64,000 bases of DNA from Micavibrio sp. UBA6929 (lineage in GTDB: Bacteria > Pseudomonadota > Alphaproteobacteria > Micavibrionales > Micavibrionaceae): positions 1 to 64,000 of the forward strand of contig DKAJ01000003.1 in NCBI GenBank assembly GCA_002448815.1, in the 5' to 3' direction. The translations under genes and the position numbers were made by a program. A model generated the notes under the pieces. It did not search any database, had not been told where the DNA came from, and saw nothing but the letters and a program-made list of their open reading frames with translations. Below are positions 44,125 through 51,860 of the stretch, one piece after another; the stretch's first letter is position 1; every line of letters starts with the position of its first letter.

Positions 44125-44991
44125 CTATGCAAATTCGTTTTCGTTGTAGCCTTGTGCGTAAAGGGCACTGGTGAGATCGCCAAAGCGGATCATGTTGTCC
44201 AGTTGTTCGACAACGGCGGGTTTCGCGTGGAAGCCAATACCAAGGCCCGCGGCCTGAAGCATAGGCAGATCGTTTGCGCCATCGCCGATTGTCAGGGCTT
44301 GGTCCAAGATCAGGTTTTGGCGGTCTGCATATTCATTGAGGAATGTAAGCTTTGATTGCTTATCCAAAATCGGTTCGATGACCTGGCCAGTCAGCTTGCC
44401 GCCCTGGATGTCCAGTGTGTTGCCGTGATGATTGTCAAACCCTGTCTGAGCGGCGATCGCGGCGGTAAAGAATGTAAAGCCGCCAGAAACCAAAACGCAG
44501 TGCGCGCCATGTTTCTTCATGGTTTGGACAAATGTTTTTGCGCCTGATGTCAGGTGCGTTTCATCGAGGGTTTCTTGTAATTTGCTGTCTGATAAGCCTT
44601 CGAGCAAGCCAACGCGTTCACGCAGGGCAGCGTGGAAATCAAGCTCGCCGTTCATTGCGCGCGCCGTAATGGTGGCAATTTTGTCTTTAATGCCTGCATA
44701 GGCGGCAAGCTCGTCCAGTGTTTCGCCCGTGACGATGGTGCTGTCCATGTCGGCGAGTAGGAGTTTTTTACGGCGATTTTCACCGGCGGTTTGGAAGACA
44801 TCTATTTTTTGTGGTTCAAGCTGCGTGCGGATGTAATTAAGCGCCGCGCGACCAAGTGGTTGGTTAAGGCGGATGTCTGCGGCTATGCCTTGTTTAAGCC
44901 ATTGAAAATCAACGAAATCGCCAACGATGTTAATGGTATCTTCAGTGATGGGGGTGTAAGTGGCGACAAGGGTTAGGAAAAAATTTGTCAT
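44125..44991 (-). CDS. serB: Phosphoserine phosphatase
   Basis: This is 288 residues when started at the ATG at 44991 (TNFFLTLVATYTPI), which matches the family N-terminus. An upstream ATG at 45060 would add 23 Lys/Arg-rich residues. HAD-superfamily motifs are DMDSTIVTGETLDELA (nucleophile Asp), SGGFTFFT (motif II Ser) and GDGANDLPMLQAAGLG (motif III/IV). It removes the phosphate from L-phosphoserine, the last step of serine synthesis. The divergent serC begins 124 bp away. Confidence 0.94.
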   Translation of the reverse strand: MTNFFLTLVATYTPITEDTINIVGDFVDFQWLKQGIAADIRLNQPLGRAALNYIRTQLEPQKIDVFQTAGENRRKKLLLADMDSTIVTGETLDELAAYAGIKDKIATITARAMNGELDFHAALRERVGLLEGLSDSKLQETLDETHLTSGAKTFVQTMKKHGAHCVLVSGGFTFFTAAIAAQTGFDNHHGNTLDIQGGKLTGQVIEPILDKQSKLTFLNEYADRQNLILDQALTIGDGANDLPMLQAAGLGIGFHAKPAVVEQLDNMIRFGDLTSALYAQGYNENEFA

Positions 44992-45048
44992 GTGCGCATC
45001 GAATCCTATTGATCTTTGGGTTGGTTTCGTTTTATTTGAAATATTCTT

Positions 45049-45087
45049 ACGCTGTTTCATAATGAAAAAACAGCGTTTTATTTTTTT
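45049..45087 (+). promoter_or_regulatory. Terminator-like hairpin in the serC leader
   Basis: ACGCTGTTT (45049-45057) pairs with AAACAGCGT (45068-45076), with a 10-base loop, and TTTATTTTTTT follows at once. The structure looks like an intrinsic terminator but lies 29 bases before the serC ribosome site and inside the serB-serC divergent region. The inner TTTCAT/ATGAAA can form an alternative pairing. It could be an attenuator for serC, or a stop for plus-strand transcripts entering from elsewhere. Confidence 0.5.
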
Positions 45088-45115
45088 GACCTTAAACAGA
45101 TTTTACGAGGATAAA

Positions 45116-46303
45116 ATGACAGTGCAACAACCCACACAAAAACCCCATAACCCGTGTTTCTCATCGGGGCCATGCGCGAAGCGCCCCGGCTGGAGTTTGG
45201 AGGCGGTGGCGAGTCATTTTCTCGCTGGACGTTCTCACCGCTCGGCGCCGGCAAAGGCACAATTGCAGGAGCTAATTGACCTGCACCGCGAACTTTTGAG
45301 CATTCCTGATGATTACCGTATTGGCATTGTACCTGCGTCTGATACTGGCGCGGTTGAGATGGCGATGTGGGGTATGCTGGGCGCGCGCGGCGTTGATTGC
45401 TTCGCGTGGGAGAGCTTTTCTCAGGCGTGGATGGCCGATGTGACTAATCACTTGAAACTGGACGATGTGCGCACGTTTAATGCGCCATATGGTGAGATTG
45501 CTGATTTGAATGCTTATGATGGCACGCGTGATGCGGTTTTCGCATGGAACGGCACAACAGCGGGCGTTGTCGTACCAAACGGTGATTGGATTCCATCTGA
45601 CCGTGAAGGTTTGACTATTTGTGATGCAACCTCAGCCGTTTTTGCCTATGACATGCCATGGGATAAATTGGATGTTGTGACGTGGAGCTGGCAGAAAGTT
45701 CTTGGGTCAGAAGCCGGTCATGGTATGATTGTTCTAAGCCCACGTGCGGTAGAGCGTTTGGAAACATACAAGCCTGATAATCGTCCTTTGCCTAAGATCT
45801 TTAGAATGGCTAAAAAAGGCCAAATTGTTGAGGGTATCTTCAAAGGTTTGACAATTAACACGCCGTCCATGCTTGCGGTTGCGGATGTTATGGATGCGCT
45901 GGGTTGGGTTAAGTCCATCGGCGGCGTTCCTAAAATTAAAGAGCGTTCTATGGCCAGTTATAATGCGATCAAAGCATGGGTTGAGCAATCTGATTGGGCA
46001 ACATTCATTGCTGAGGATGAAGCTGTGCGCTCGCGTACATCAATTTGTGTGATTGTGAATGACCCGTGGTTTTTGGAAAGCTATGCCGAGGATGACCGCG
46101 CAGCGTTTGTGAAAGGCTTTTTGAAAGAGCTTGATAAACTGGAAGTTGGTTATGATTTGGCGATGCACCGTGACGCGCCTGCAGGCATTCGTATTTGGTG
46201 CGGCGCAACGGTAGAGCCAACAGATGTTGAGGCTTTGTTGCCTTGGCTGGACTGGGCGTATGCAAAGGCCAAAACAGAGGCGCAGCAAGCGAAAGCTGCT
46301 TAA
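45116..46303 (+). CDS. serC: Phosphoserine aminotransferase
   Basis: This is 395 residues when started at the ATG at 45116, which has GAGG six bases upstream. Longer in-frame extensions run through the hairpin region and are not protein-like. The class V aminotransferase shows CFSSGPCAKRPGWSLEA at the start, the FAWNGTTAGVVVPNGDWI active-site stretch, and the PLP lysine in WSWQKVLGSEAGHGM. It makes O-phosphoserine from 3-phosphohydroxypyruvate. The form is the long alphaproteobacterial/Methanosarcina-like type rather than the roughly 360-residue E. coli type. Confidence 0.95.
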   Translation: MTVQQPTQKPHNPCFSSGPCAKRPGWSLEAVASHFLAGRSHRSAPAKAQLQELIDLHRELLSIPDDYRIGIVPASDTGAVEMAMWGMLGARGVDCFAWESFSQAWMADVTNHLKLDDVRTFNAPYGEIADLNAYDGTRDAVFAWNGTTAGVVVPNGDWIPSDREGLTICDATSAVFAYDMPWDKLDVVTWSWQKVLGSEAGHGMIVLSPRAVERLETYKPDNRPLPKIFRMAKKGQIVEGIFKGLTINTPSMLAVADVMDALGWVKSIGGVPKIKERSMASYNAIKAWVEQSDWATFIAEDEAVRSRTSICVIVNDPWFLESYAEDDRAAFVKGFLKELDKLEVGYDLAMHRDAPAGIRIWCGATVEPTDVEALLPWLDWAYAKAKTEAQQAKAA

Positions 46304-46333
46304 GCGTTTAAAACGCAGTATGTTTATAAAAAG

Positions 46334-46359
46334 AAAGCCGCACGTTTGTGCGGCTTTTT
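46334..46359 (+). terminator. Intrinsic terminator after serC
   Basis: AAAGCCGCAC (46334-46343) pairs with GTGCGGCTTT (46348-46357) around a GTTT loop, followed by TT. It lies 30 bases after the serC stop codon. It also faces the end of the convergent small gene and may serve both. Confidence 0.9.
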
Positions 46360-46377
46360 CTGTTTGTGAGTTGCTTT

Positions 46378-46734
46378 TTATACATAAAAGAGCTGCGCCG
46401 CATCACGGGGTTTATGGTGTTTAGGTGCTTCTTTTTGTTGGTCTTGTGGTTTTTCTGTATCGGAATTTTGACATTGTTTTAAGGCATCGCCGGCATTGAG
46501 GTCTTGTGAGATGAAGTCCTCATAGCTTTTGGCATCTGTGCCTTGTTCTTTAGCGCGCTGTACATATTTAGCGTACATATCTTCGGTGGTCGTAGTGAAG
46601 GCCTTGCACAGTTGACTAAGCGATGTGGGCTCTGGTGTATGCGCTTTATTTTCAGGTTGGTCGGCCGCGGTAGCAGTGACTTGAAATGCGCCAATCAGTG
46701 CAGCGGTACAAAGGGATTTTTTTAATATGTTCAC
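46378..46734 (-). CDS. Small unknown exported protein
   Basis: This 118-residue protein has a signal peptide (about 1-23, KKSLCTAALIGAFQVTATA with an Ala-x-Ala-like end). The mature protein is hydrophilic, has two cysteines (SQLCKAF and LKQCQN) about 45 residues apart, and a Lys/Gln/Pro-rich tail. The spacing suggests a small helical periplasmic protein. I recognise no family. It stands alone between serC and serA on the opposite strand. Confidence 0.6.
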   Translation of the reverse strand: MNILKKSLCTAALIGAFQVTATAADQPENKAHTPEPTSLSQLCKAFTTTTEDMYAKYVQRAKEQGTDAKSYEDFISQDLNAGDALKQCQNSDTEKPQDQQKEAPKHHKPRDAAQLFYV

Positions 46735-46890
46735 TTTATGAAGCTTTCAAATGTTGATGTGGATACGCAATATATGAATAATTAATTTTTATGTCAAATT
46801 TAATTTCATTTTCCTTGCTTTACTTTTACTGTGAAGGCGCTTATTTCTAAAGGCCTGTTACCTATACAAGACAACAATAGGAGTATATAG

Positions 46891-48465
46891 ATGGCAAAAG
46901 TATTGATCAGCGATAAGCTGGATCCACTCGCGGTGGATATTTTTAAACAAAACGGGGTCGAGGTTGATTTTAAACCTGGGCTATCTCCGGAAGAATTACT
47001 TGAAATTATTGGTGAATATGATGGTTTGGCGATCCGTTCGTCAACAACAGTCACGCCAGAGGTTATTAAAGCTGCGACAAACTTGAAGGTTGTTGGCCGC
47101 GCTGGTATTGGAGTTGATAACGTTGATATTCCTGCCGCGACAGAGGCGGGCGTTATTGTAATGAATACACCGTTTGGGAACTCGATCACGACAGCGGAAC
47201 ACGCGCTTTCGATGATGATGGCCTTAGCGCGTGAAATTCCACAGGCGAATGAAAGCACGCACGCAGGCAAGTGGGAAAAGAAACGTTTTATGGGCGTTGA
47301 GCTGTACAGCAAAACACTGGGCGTTATTGGCTGCGGTAACATTGGTGCGATTGTCGCAGACCGCGCGGTTGGTCTTAAGATGAAGGTTGTTGCATTTGAC
47401 CCATTCCTAACAGAAGAGCGCGCAACACAGTTAGGCGTTGAGAAGGTTGAGCTTGATGAGCTGTTCTCTCGCGCAGACTTTATTACGATGCATGTTCCGA
47501 AAAATGAGCATACAGCCGGTTTGATTAACAAAGACACGATCGCGAAAATGAAAGATGGTGTGCGCATTATTAACTGTGCGCGCGGCGGCATTGTTGTTGA
47601 AGCTGATCTTTTGGATGCACTGAACAGTGGTAAGGTTGCAGGCGCGGCGCTGGACGTGTTTGAGGTCGAGCCAGCCAAGGAAAATGCCTTGTTTGGTCAT
47701 GATAAAGTGATTTGCACGCCGCACCTTGGCGCGTCAACAAAAGAGGCGCAGGTTAATGTGGCCTTGCAAGTTGCCGAGCAAATCAGCGATTACTTGAAAA
47801 CAGGCGCGGTAACAAATGCGCTGAACATGCCGTCTATTTCGGCGGAAGATGCACCGCGTTTGAAGCCATACTTGAAATTGGCCGAGCAATTGGGTGATTT
47901 TGCAGGTCAGATTACTGAAAATGCGATTCAAGAAATTCAAATTGAATATTGCGGCACAGTGACCGAGGTTAATACAGACCCGATTACATCCGTTTTGATT
48001 GCGCATCTTTTGGGCGCGCAAATGGACAGTGTGAATATGGTCAATGCTTTGCAAATCGCAGAAGCACGCGGCATTAAAATCTCGCAAACTTATACGGGGT
48101 CATCTGCAGATTGGCGTTCGATGATTAATCTTGTCATTAAAACGGATAAGCGCGAGCGTAACTTGAAGGGGACGTTGTTCACTGGTAAAGAGCCACGCAT
48201 CGTCGAAGTTGAAGGCGTGCCTGTAGAGGCTGCTTTGGCGCCGCATATGCTGTTTATTCGTAATAAGGATAAGCCTGGCTTGATTGGCGCGGTTGGATCG
48301 TTGCTTGGTGATGCAGGTCATAATATTGCGGACTTCCGTTTGGGCCGTACAAGTGATTCCGAGGCCGTATGCTTGATTTCTTTGGATCAAGAATTGCCAG
48401 ATGATCTGTTTGAAAAGGTTGCAAATCTGCCGCAGATTAACACAGTTACGCGTTTGGCGTTTTAG
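46891..48465 (+). CDS. serA: D-3-phosphoglycerate dehydrogenase
   Basis: This 524-residue long-form PGDH catalyses the first step of serine synthesis, oxidising 3-phosphoglycerate with NAD. Substrate and NAD domains are shown by VGRAGIGVDNVDIPAAT, GVIGCGNIGAIVADRAVG, the catalytic-Arg motif NCARGGIVVE and CTPHLGASTKEAQ. An intervening (ASB) domain (about 320-450) and a C-terminal ACT domain (about 455-524, FIRNKDKPGLIGAVGSLLGD) suggest allosteric control by serine. AGGAG precedes the ATG. Together with serB and serC nearby, the pathway is complete within 4.5 kb. Confidence 0.97.
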   Translation: MAKVLISDKLDPLAVDIFKQNGVEVDFKPGLSPEELLEIIGEYDGLAIRSSTTVTPEVIKAATNLKVVGRAGIGVDNVDIPAATEAGVIVMNTPFGNSITTAEHALSMMMALAREIPQANESTHAGKWEKKRFMGVELYSKTLGVIGCGNIGAIVADRAVGLKMKVVAFDPFLTEERATQLGVEKVELDELFSRADFITMHVPKNEHTAGLINKDTIAKMKDGVRIINCARGGIVVEADLLDALNSGKVAGAALDVFEVEPAKENALFGHDKVICTPHLGASTKEAQVNVALQVAEQISDYLKTGAVTNALNMPSISAEDAPRLKPYLKLAEQLGDFAGQITENAIQEIQIEYCGTVTEVNTDPITSVLIAHLLGAQMDSVNMVNALQIAEARGIKISQTYTGSSADWRSMINLVIKTDKRERNLKGTLFTGKEPRIVEVEGVPVEAALAPHMLFIRNKDKPGLIGAVGSLLGDAGHNIADFRLGRTSDSEAVCLISLDQELPDDLFEKVANLPQINTVTRLAF

Positions 48466-48489
48466 GCTGTAACCTATTGGAAATATCAT

Positions 48490-48526
48490 AAACGGCGTGC
48501 TTTATCAGGAAGTGCGCCGTTTTTTA
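48490..48526 (+). terminator. Intrinsic terminator after serA
   Basis: AAACGGCG (48490-48497) pairs with CGCCGTTT (48515-48522), extended by weaker inner pairs, and is followed by TTTA. It lies 24 bases after the serA stop codon. Confidence 0.8.
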
Positions 48527-48547
48527 TTGGGTGATTTGTGGCGTGAT

Positions 48548-48580
48548 AGTGCGATTATAGTGCGATTATAGTGCGATAAT
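48548..48580. repeat. Short tandem repeat at the RTX gene end
   Basis: Three copies of an 11-base unit (AGTGCGATTAT and near-variants) lie head to tail. On the minus strand the first copy encodes the last residues and stop codon of the RTX protein (IIAL-stop) and two more follow it. The array looks like slippage duplication of the gene's own 3' end. Confidence 0.7.
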
Positions 48581-51500
48581 GTTGCCGTCGTTATACATGT
48601 CATCAACGCTTGTTCCGGTAAGATCAGCTTGAATTTCGGCAATGCTGACCCAGCCGCCGCCAGAGCCATCCGCGTTGACACGGAAATCTGTACGGGTGCT
48701 GGAGTAGACATAAAGCTCGACAAAGTCGTTAATGTCTTGTGATCCATCAAAGCCAATGAGAATATCTGAAATATCAATCGCATCAGATTGGGAGCCCGAT
48801 CCTAAAACAAAATCCAATATTTTATCTTCTGATCCGTCAATATTATCAAACACATATGTATCAGCGCTCGCTCCGCCAGACAGTGTGTCGACGCCATCGC
48901 CGCCGTTGAGCGTATCGGGGTTGTTGCCGCCGTATAAGGCATCATTACCGTTGCCACCATAGAGACGATCTAGGCCACCGTCGCCATAAAGGATGTCATC
49001 GCCATCGCCGCCATAGATGTAATCGCGACTACCTTCGCCATAGATTGTATCGTTGCCAGCTTCGCCATATAGATAATCGACACCACTCCCGCCATAGATT
49101 TCATCATTATCATCACCGCCATAGATCGTATCGTTGCCGTCACCACCTTCTAGGCGGTCATCGCCTGCGTCGCCATAGAGCGTGTCATTATCTTCATTGC
49201 CATAGAGGCTATCTGTACCAGCGCCTCCACGTATGATATCGTCGCCGGTGTTTCCGTACAGTTTATCGTTGTCATCGCCGCCATTCATGGTGTCGTTATC
49301 GTCACCGCCATATAGGAAGTCATTCCCTGCGCCGCCGTCCATGATATCGGCGCCGATGTCACCGTATAAGTAATCAATGCCGCCATCACCGTTGAGGGTA
49401 TCATCACCGCTTTCGCCATAGATGGTGTCGTTATCATCGCCTCCATTGATGGTGTCATTGTCAATGCCGCCAGAGAGTGTGTCATCGCCTGCGCCGCCAT
49501 CGAGTGTATCTGCGCCTGTGTCACCTTCTAATGTGTCATCGCCAGCCTCGCCATAGAGGAAGTCATCGCCGGTGCTGCCGCTTAAGACATCGGTGCCATT
49601 CCCGCCGTAGAGGGTGTCGTTGCCGACATTCCCGTAGAGCTTATCATTGTCGTCATCACCGTAAAGCGTATCGTGACCAGTGCCTCCATATAATGTATCG
49701 AGGCCAGCGCCGCCGCGCATGGTGTCGTCATCATCTTCGCCGTACAGGATGTCGTCATCATCGCCGCCATCCATAATGTCATCGCCTGTGCCACCATAAA
49801 TTGTATCATCACCCGTGCCGCCGTTTAATGTGTCTGCGCCGGCATCGCCTTCTAATGTGTCATTACCGCCATCGCCGTTTAGGGTGTCGTCACCATCACT
49901 GCCGCTTAGGATGTCTGTGCCATTGCCGCCATTGAGCGTGTCGTTACCGGCCTCACCATAAAGCCTATCATCATTATCGCCGCCACTGATGGTGTCGTTA
50001 TCATCGCCGCCATACAGACGGTCATTGCCTGCGCCGCCATCGATGGTATCATCGCCTTCGTTGCCGTAGATGTAATCTACGCCACTCTCGCCATAGATGT
50101 TATCATTGCCGCCGCCGCCTGTGATGGCGTCATTGCCTGCGCCGCCATACATGGTGTCATGGCCGCTTTCCCCTGCGATGGTGTCATTACCTGCATCGCC
50201 ATAAAGCGTGTCTGAGTTTTGACCGCCATAGATTGTATCATCGCCATTGCCGCCATGGATTTCATCGTTTGCGGCCTCGCCGTTTAATTCATCATCACCG
50301 TCGCCGCCATAAATTGTATCGATCCCTTCGGCGCCGTAAACGCGGTCATTATCATCGCCTGCGTCAATGTAATTCCCATCGGCCCCGCCGATAATAAGAT
50401 CTGTTCCTGCCTCACCATAGATGGTGTTGTATTCACTGCCGCCATAGACGGTATCGCCGCCTGCACCGCCATAGATGGTGTCAGCCCCGCGGCCGCCGCG
50501 AATGGCGTCGTCGCCATCATCGCCATATATGATGTCGTCACCAGTGCCGCCTGCGATGGTATCTAGGCCTGATCCGCCATACAGCGTATCATTGCCTGTG
50601 CCGCCCGATAGGGTATCATCGCCATCATCGCCATAGAGGGTATCGTCGCCAGAAATACCGCGTAAATCATCATTGCCATCGCCGCCGTACAGGGTGTCGT
50701 TACCGTTTTTGCCGTAAAGCAAATCGTTGCCATCATTCCCATAGAAAATATCGTCTGCATCGTTGCCGATGATGCTGTCATCGAAAAGAGAGCCAACGAA
50801 GATTTCAAAGCCATCGATTTGGTCTTCGTCGCCATTGCCGTCAATAACGGTATTTTTATTGAGGTTAATATCTACGCCGCTGCTATCGAATTCGTAGCTA
50901 AGCGTATCGGTGCCATCGCCGCCATAAAGGCGATCTGCGCCAGTGCCGCCATAGATTGTATCATCGCCGCCTTCGCCGAAGATTTCGTCCAGGCCAGCGC
51001 CGCCATCTAGAATGTCGCTGCCTTCGCCGCCATAAAGATTATCGTTGCCGCTTTCGCCAAAGAGTACGTCGTCATCCTCAAAACCGTAAATGCGGTCATC
51101 GCCAGCCTCACCATTTAGCGTATCACTGCCAGCATGACCGTAGATCCAGTCTTTGCTGTCGCCGCCATAGGTAACGTCATTGCCGTTACCGCCGTAAACG
51201 TGGTCGGTTTCGCTGCCTGTGATGATTTGGTCATCACCATCGCCCGCATTCACGCGTGTTTCTTGATCGTTTCCAACGATTGAATCGTCGCCATCTGTGC
51301 CGTTGATCACGCCATTATTGTCTGAGTCAGTTAGTGGGTTTTGCGCAAGGATATTACTGCTATCGCGACCAAAGATGTGTTGGTAGCCACTGACATTGAC
51401 TGACGAGCTATTACCGTTATACAGCGTTGCGCCGCCATAGCCAGTGTCATATCCGTTGATCGTCGCACTGCTGACGGTGACAAAACGGCCACCTTCGGCG

Positions 51501-51691
51501 TAACTGTCGCTGAAGCGCAGTGAAAAACTGCTAGGGTAATTTCCGCTCATGGGGATGGCAGCGGTTAGTGTTTGTGCGCCGCTGGCCAGCGAATAACTGC
51601 CGACAACTTGCCCATCCAAGATGATCTCAAGCAAAGGCGCATCTGTCGTAAAGCTTGCGCTGAGATTTAGGGTTAAGTTGAAGTAGCTCAT
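48566..51691 (-). CDS. RTX calcium-binding protein, type I secretion substrate
   Basis: This 1041-residue exported protein has no Sec signal. Residues 1-110 form a beta domain (LEIILDGQVVGSYSL, then VTVSSATINGYDTGYGG) that resembles calcium-dependent carbohydrate-binding modules of the CBM36/60 kind. From about 130 to 940 it is almost wholly GGxGxDxUx nonapeptides, which fold into a parallel beta-roll as calcium binds outside the cell. The last 100 residues (DAIDISDILIGF and the hydrophobic end GNIIAL) fit a C-terminal type I secretion signal. No enzymatic domain is visible, so an adhesive or surface-layer role is likelier than toxin activity. The exporter genes lie immediately upstream on the same strand. 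No clear ribosome site precedes the start. Confidence 0.93.
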   Translation of the reverse strand: MSYFNLTLNLSASFTTDAPLLEIILDGQVVGSYSLASGAQTLTAAIPMSGNYPSSFSLRFSDSYAEGGRFVTVSSATINGYDTGYGGATLYNGNSSSVNVSGYQHIFGRDSSNILAQNPLTDSDNNGVINGTDGDDSIVGNDQETRVNAGDGDDQIITGSETDHVYGGNGNDVTYGGDSKDWIYGHAGSDTLNGEAGDDRIYGFEDDDVLFGESGNDNLYGGEGSDILDGGAGLDEIFGEGGDDTIYGGTGADRLYGGDGTDTLSYEFDSSGVDINLNKNTVIDGNGDEDQIDGFEIFVGSLFDDSIIGNDADDIFYGNDGNDLLYGKNGNDTLYGGDGNDDLRGISGDDTLYGDDGDDTLSGGTGNDTLYGGSGLDTIAGGTGDDIIYGDDGDDAIRGGRGADTIYGGAGGDTVYGGSEYNTIYGEAGTDLIIGGADGNYIDAGDDNDRVYGAEGIDTIYGGDGDDELNGEAANDEIHGGNGDDTIYGGQNSDTLYGDAGNDTIAGESGHDTMYGGAGNDAITGGGGNDNIYGESGVDYIYGNEGDDTIDGGAGNDRLYGGDDNDTISGGDNDDRLYGEAGNDTLNGGNGTDILSGSDGDDTLNGDGGNDTLEGDAGADTLNGGTGDDTIYGGTGDDIMDGGDDDDILYGEDDDDTMRGGAGLDTLYGGTGHDTLYGDDDNDKLYGNVGNDTLYGGNGTDVLSGSTGDDFLYGEAGDDTLEGDTGADTLDGGAGDDTLSGGIDNDTINGGDDNDTIYGESGDDTLNGDGGIDYLYGDIGADIMDGGAGNDFLYGGDDNDTMNGGDDNDKLYGNTGDDIIRGGAGTDSLYGNEDNDTLYGDAGDDRLEGGDGNDTIYGGDDNDEIYGGSGVDYLYGEAGNDTIYGEGSRDYIYGGDGDDILYGDGGLDRLYGGNGNDALYGGNNPDTLNGGDGVDTLSGGASADTYVFDNIDGSEDKILDFVLGSGSQSDAIDISDILIGFDGSQDINDFVELYVYSSTRTDFRVNADGSGGGWVSIAEIQADLTGTSVDDMYNDGNIIAL
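48860..51270 (-). repeat. RTX nonapeptide-coding repeat tract
   Basis: About 2.4 kb of imperfect 27-base units encode GG-x-G-N/D-D-x-U-x. Units are diverged at the DNA level but share GGCGG(T/C)...GATGATAC-type cores on the minus strand. The tract accounts for the many spurious reading frames in this region. Confidence 0.9.
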
Positions 51692-51750
51692 CTGTGTTGT
51701 TTGCTTTTGCGGGTTGGCGGCTTTTGTCTGTTCGTTATCGTGTATTTATT

Positions 51751-51795
51751 ATTATACGCGCGAGGGCGTTACGATATGGTTAAGATCATACCATA
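51751..51795 (-). promoter_or_regulatory. Candidate promoter/operator of the RTX gene
   Basis: On the minus strand TATAAT (51751-51756) is present 60 bases before the RTX start. An inverted repeat TATGGT-(9)-ACCATA (51775-51795) covers where a -35 box and activator would lie. No good -35 hexamer is seen. The two elements are observed; their regulatory role is inferred. Confidence 0.35.
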
Positions 51796-51860
51796 AAATG
51801 AACGAAACCGGAATACGGTTTGTGATTGCGATAATGCGCTGAGCCTACGTCTTGCTGTGG

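Noticed and set aside
46806..47678. 290-codon open frame on the minus strand within serA
   Set aside because: It is fully antisense to serA, whose frame is conserved along its length. The product is Ser/Thr/Pro/Ala-rich with no domain, as expected of a mirror frame.
48860..51270. Regularly spaced repeats considered as a CRISPR array
   Set aside because: The 27-base periodicity is coding, in frame and without unique spacers. It encodes RTX nonapeptides.
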